Made by a program: the position numbers and the translations under genes | The notes under the pieces: generated by a model | Databases searched by the model: none | Told to the model about the DNA's origin: nothing | The model's input: the letters and a program-made list of their open reading frames with translations, nothing else | Source of the DNA: Lanius collurio | Lineage: Eukaryota > Chordata > Aves > Passeriformes > Laniidae | Assembly (NCBI GenBank): GCA_020086605.1 | Contig: JACBWW010000017.1 | Coordinates: 21,906,306-21,970,305 of the forward strand | Direction: 5' to 3' | Length of the DNA stretch: 64,000 bases | Part shown: in pieces, positions 62,930 through 64,000 of the stretch | Numbering within the stretch: the first letter of the stretch is position 1 | How the letters are laid out: every line of letters starts with the position of its first letter

Positions 62930-63890
62930 AGCAGAAGCAGCAGCAGCAGGCAAAACAGCAGGCATAGCACTTCTTCTTCTATATGCTCTATTCTATATTA
63001 TTCTTTTCTCCTCCTTTCTTACAGAAGTATGTTGGGAGTATAGATTATTTTTGTTAATTAACCAATCAGATTAATACACAGTTCTAGTTTTCTTTTCCTT
63101 AACCTATCCTGGTCTAATTCTAACAGTTGTAATTCTTACACACATATTACATAGGTATTACACAAATTTGTGTGTACAGTTTCTATCAATTCTTATTGTT
63201 TATGTGAACACTATCTAAAAATTGTGAACAGTATAATTCTATCTATATTTTGCCTAGGGTAAAAACTTTTGTTAAAGGGTGACACTGCTGCAGTAAAATC
63301 TGTGTCTAAGTTTTCTGCAGCAGGTCTTCAATATTTAAGCCACTTTTAAAGGCACTTAGCACATACCTTTTCTAAAAGGTAAAAAATCTATATTTCTACT
63401 TCACTTTGGTGTGACTTCATGTATCTCAACTTGTCCAAAGGTTTTAAGTCAGCTCCTGTGCCTTGGCTTCTCTCTGGGCCTGAGTCCAGAGAGGCTTTCA
63501 CTCCAACAAGGGTTATAAATTTACTATTTTGATGTCATTCTCAGTGTTACTGTCTGTTGGATTACAGAGGATTCAATTAAAGTTTTTTTAGGCTCATTTC
63601 TGACCAGTCATTCACTAGCCACTTTTGAAAGACTGTGGGTTCTCTCTGGCATGCAGACAGACACAGCTTGTTCTATTACTTGTTTCAAAACTTATCTCTC
63701 CTAGGAAGGCATAAGAAACAATATACTTTCTAGCTGTTTATCTCCCAGCTCACAAACATATTCTTTCAGCTTGGTGAACCAGGTTGAAGCTTTGAGCTTG
63801 TCATTAGCACAGGCACATCTGCAAAGAATCACTCCCCATATACATCCATAGTATCCACTTTTACAAATGTGTAGTGCAGGCAATTCCTAA
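62930..63890 (-). mobile_element. Possible minus-strand LTR/ERV remnant (weak)
   Basis: The segment begins with a short CAG-rich run (gcagaagcagcagcagcaggc, 62931-62951), then a strongly AT-rich part. On the minus strand that part contains attggttaat (an inverted-CCAAT-like box) and tatagaatagagcatataga (TATA-like). This order resembles the U3/R part of an LTR read on the minus strand. Sequence further right might be its interior, but I recognised no gag, pol or env motif. A 60-codon minus-strand frame at 63701-63883 is cysteine-rich and unassigned. The call rests on general appearance only. Confidence 0.2.
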
Positions 63891-64000
63891 TTCTTATTTA
63901 ACTGCATTAAATGTTCTTCTTGTAACCAAGATTATACAGATGCAACACTCACATAATATTCTAAGGGAGCAAGCTGGCTTCTTTCCTACTCTATGCCCCA

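Noticed and set aside
1..64000. CRISPR arrays, operons, tRNA or rRNA genes
   Set aside because: No regularly spaced repeats, bacterial gene spacing, or tRNA A/B-box and cloverleaf patterns were noticed when reading both strands.

Overview
This window looks like vertebrate, specifically avian (most likely songbird), nuclear DNA. The inference rests on several CR1 LINE 3' ends with the bird-type terminal ATTCTRTG repeat, on long-terminal-repeat families I associate with passerine endogenous retroviruses, and on low gene density with a spliced terminal exon. Nothing suggests a bacterial, phage or organelle origin. There are no operons, CRISPR arrays, rRNA genes or recognisable tRNA genes.

Layout. 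Positions 359-1309 (minus strand) hold an intronless open frame for an unrecognised membrane protein. It has a proline/glutamate-rich tail and ends at a stop that sits inside a 12-bp tandem repeat. Positions 8458-8661 (plus strand) are the last coding exon of a spliced host gene, with a clear 3' splice site, stop codon and poly(A) signal. I could not name the gene; most of 1310-8457 is probably its intron. From about 8.8 kb to the end I find no convincing host exon, so the right-hand 55 kb reads as intergenic DNA.

Interspersed repeats. One LTR family is present three times on the plus strand: 10173-11476, 41905-42385 (truncated) and 49322-50373. A second family lies on the minus strand at about 13615-14234. 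A third family is present as two copies in direct orientation at 29434-29691 and 29957-30239. CR1 fragments lie at 17236-17311, 21926-22257, 31944-32478, 41148-41520, 41548-41668, 51330-51402 and 58028-59195. A 395-base assembly gap (N) occupies 38600-38994.

Functionally the window is the 3' end of one host gene followed by a repeat-bearing intergenic tract. Some AT-rich, TAAT-rich, repeat-free blocks could be conserved enhancers, but that needs alignment to other birds. The two observations most worth following are the unrecognised membrane-protein frame at the left edge and a CpG-dense insert of about 320 bp inside the first LTR. I see no convincing new multi-gene system.
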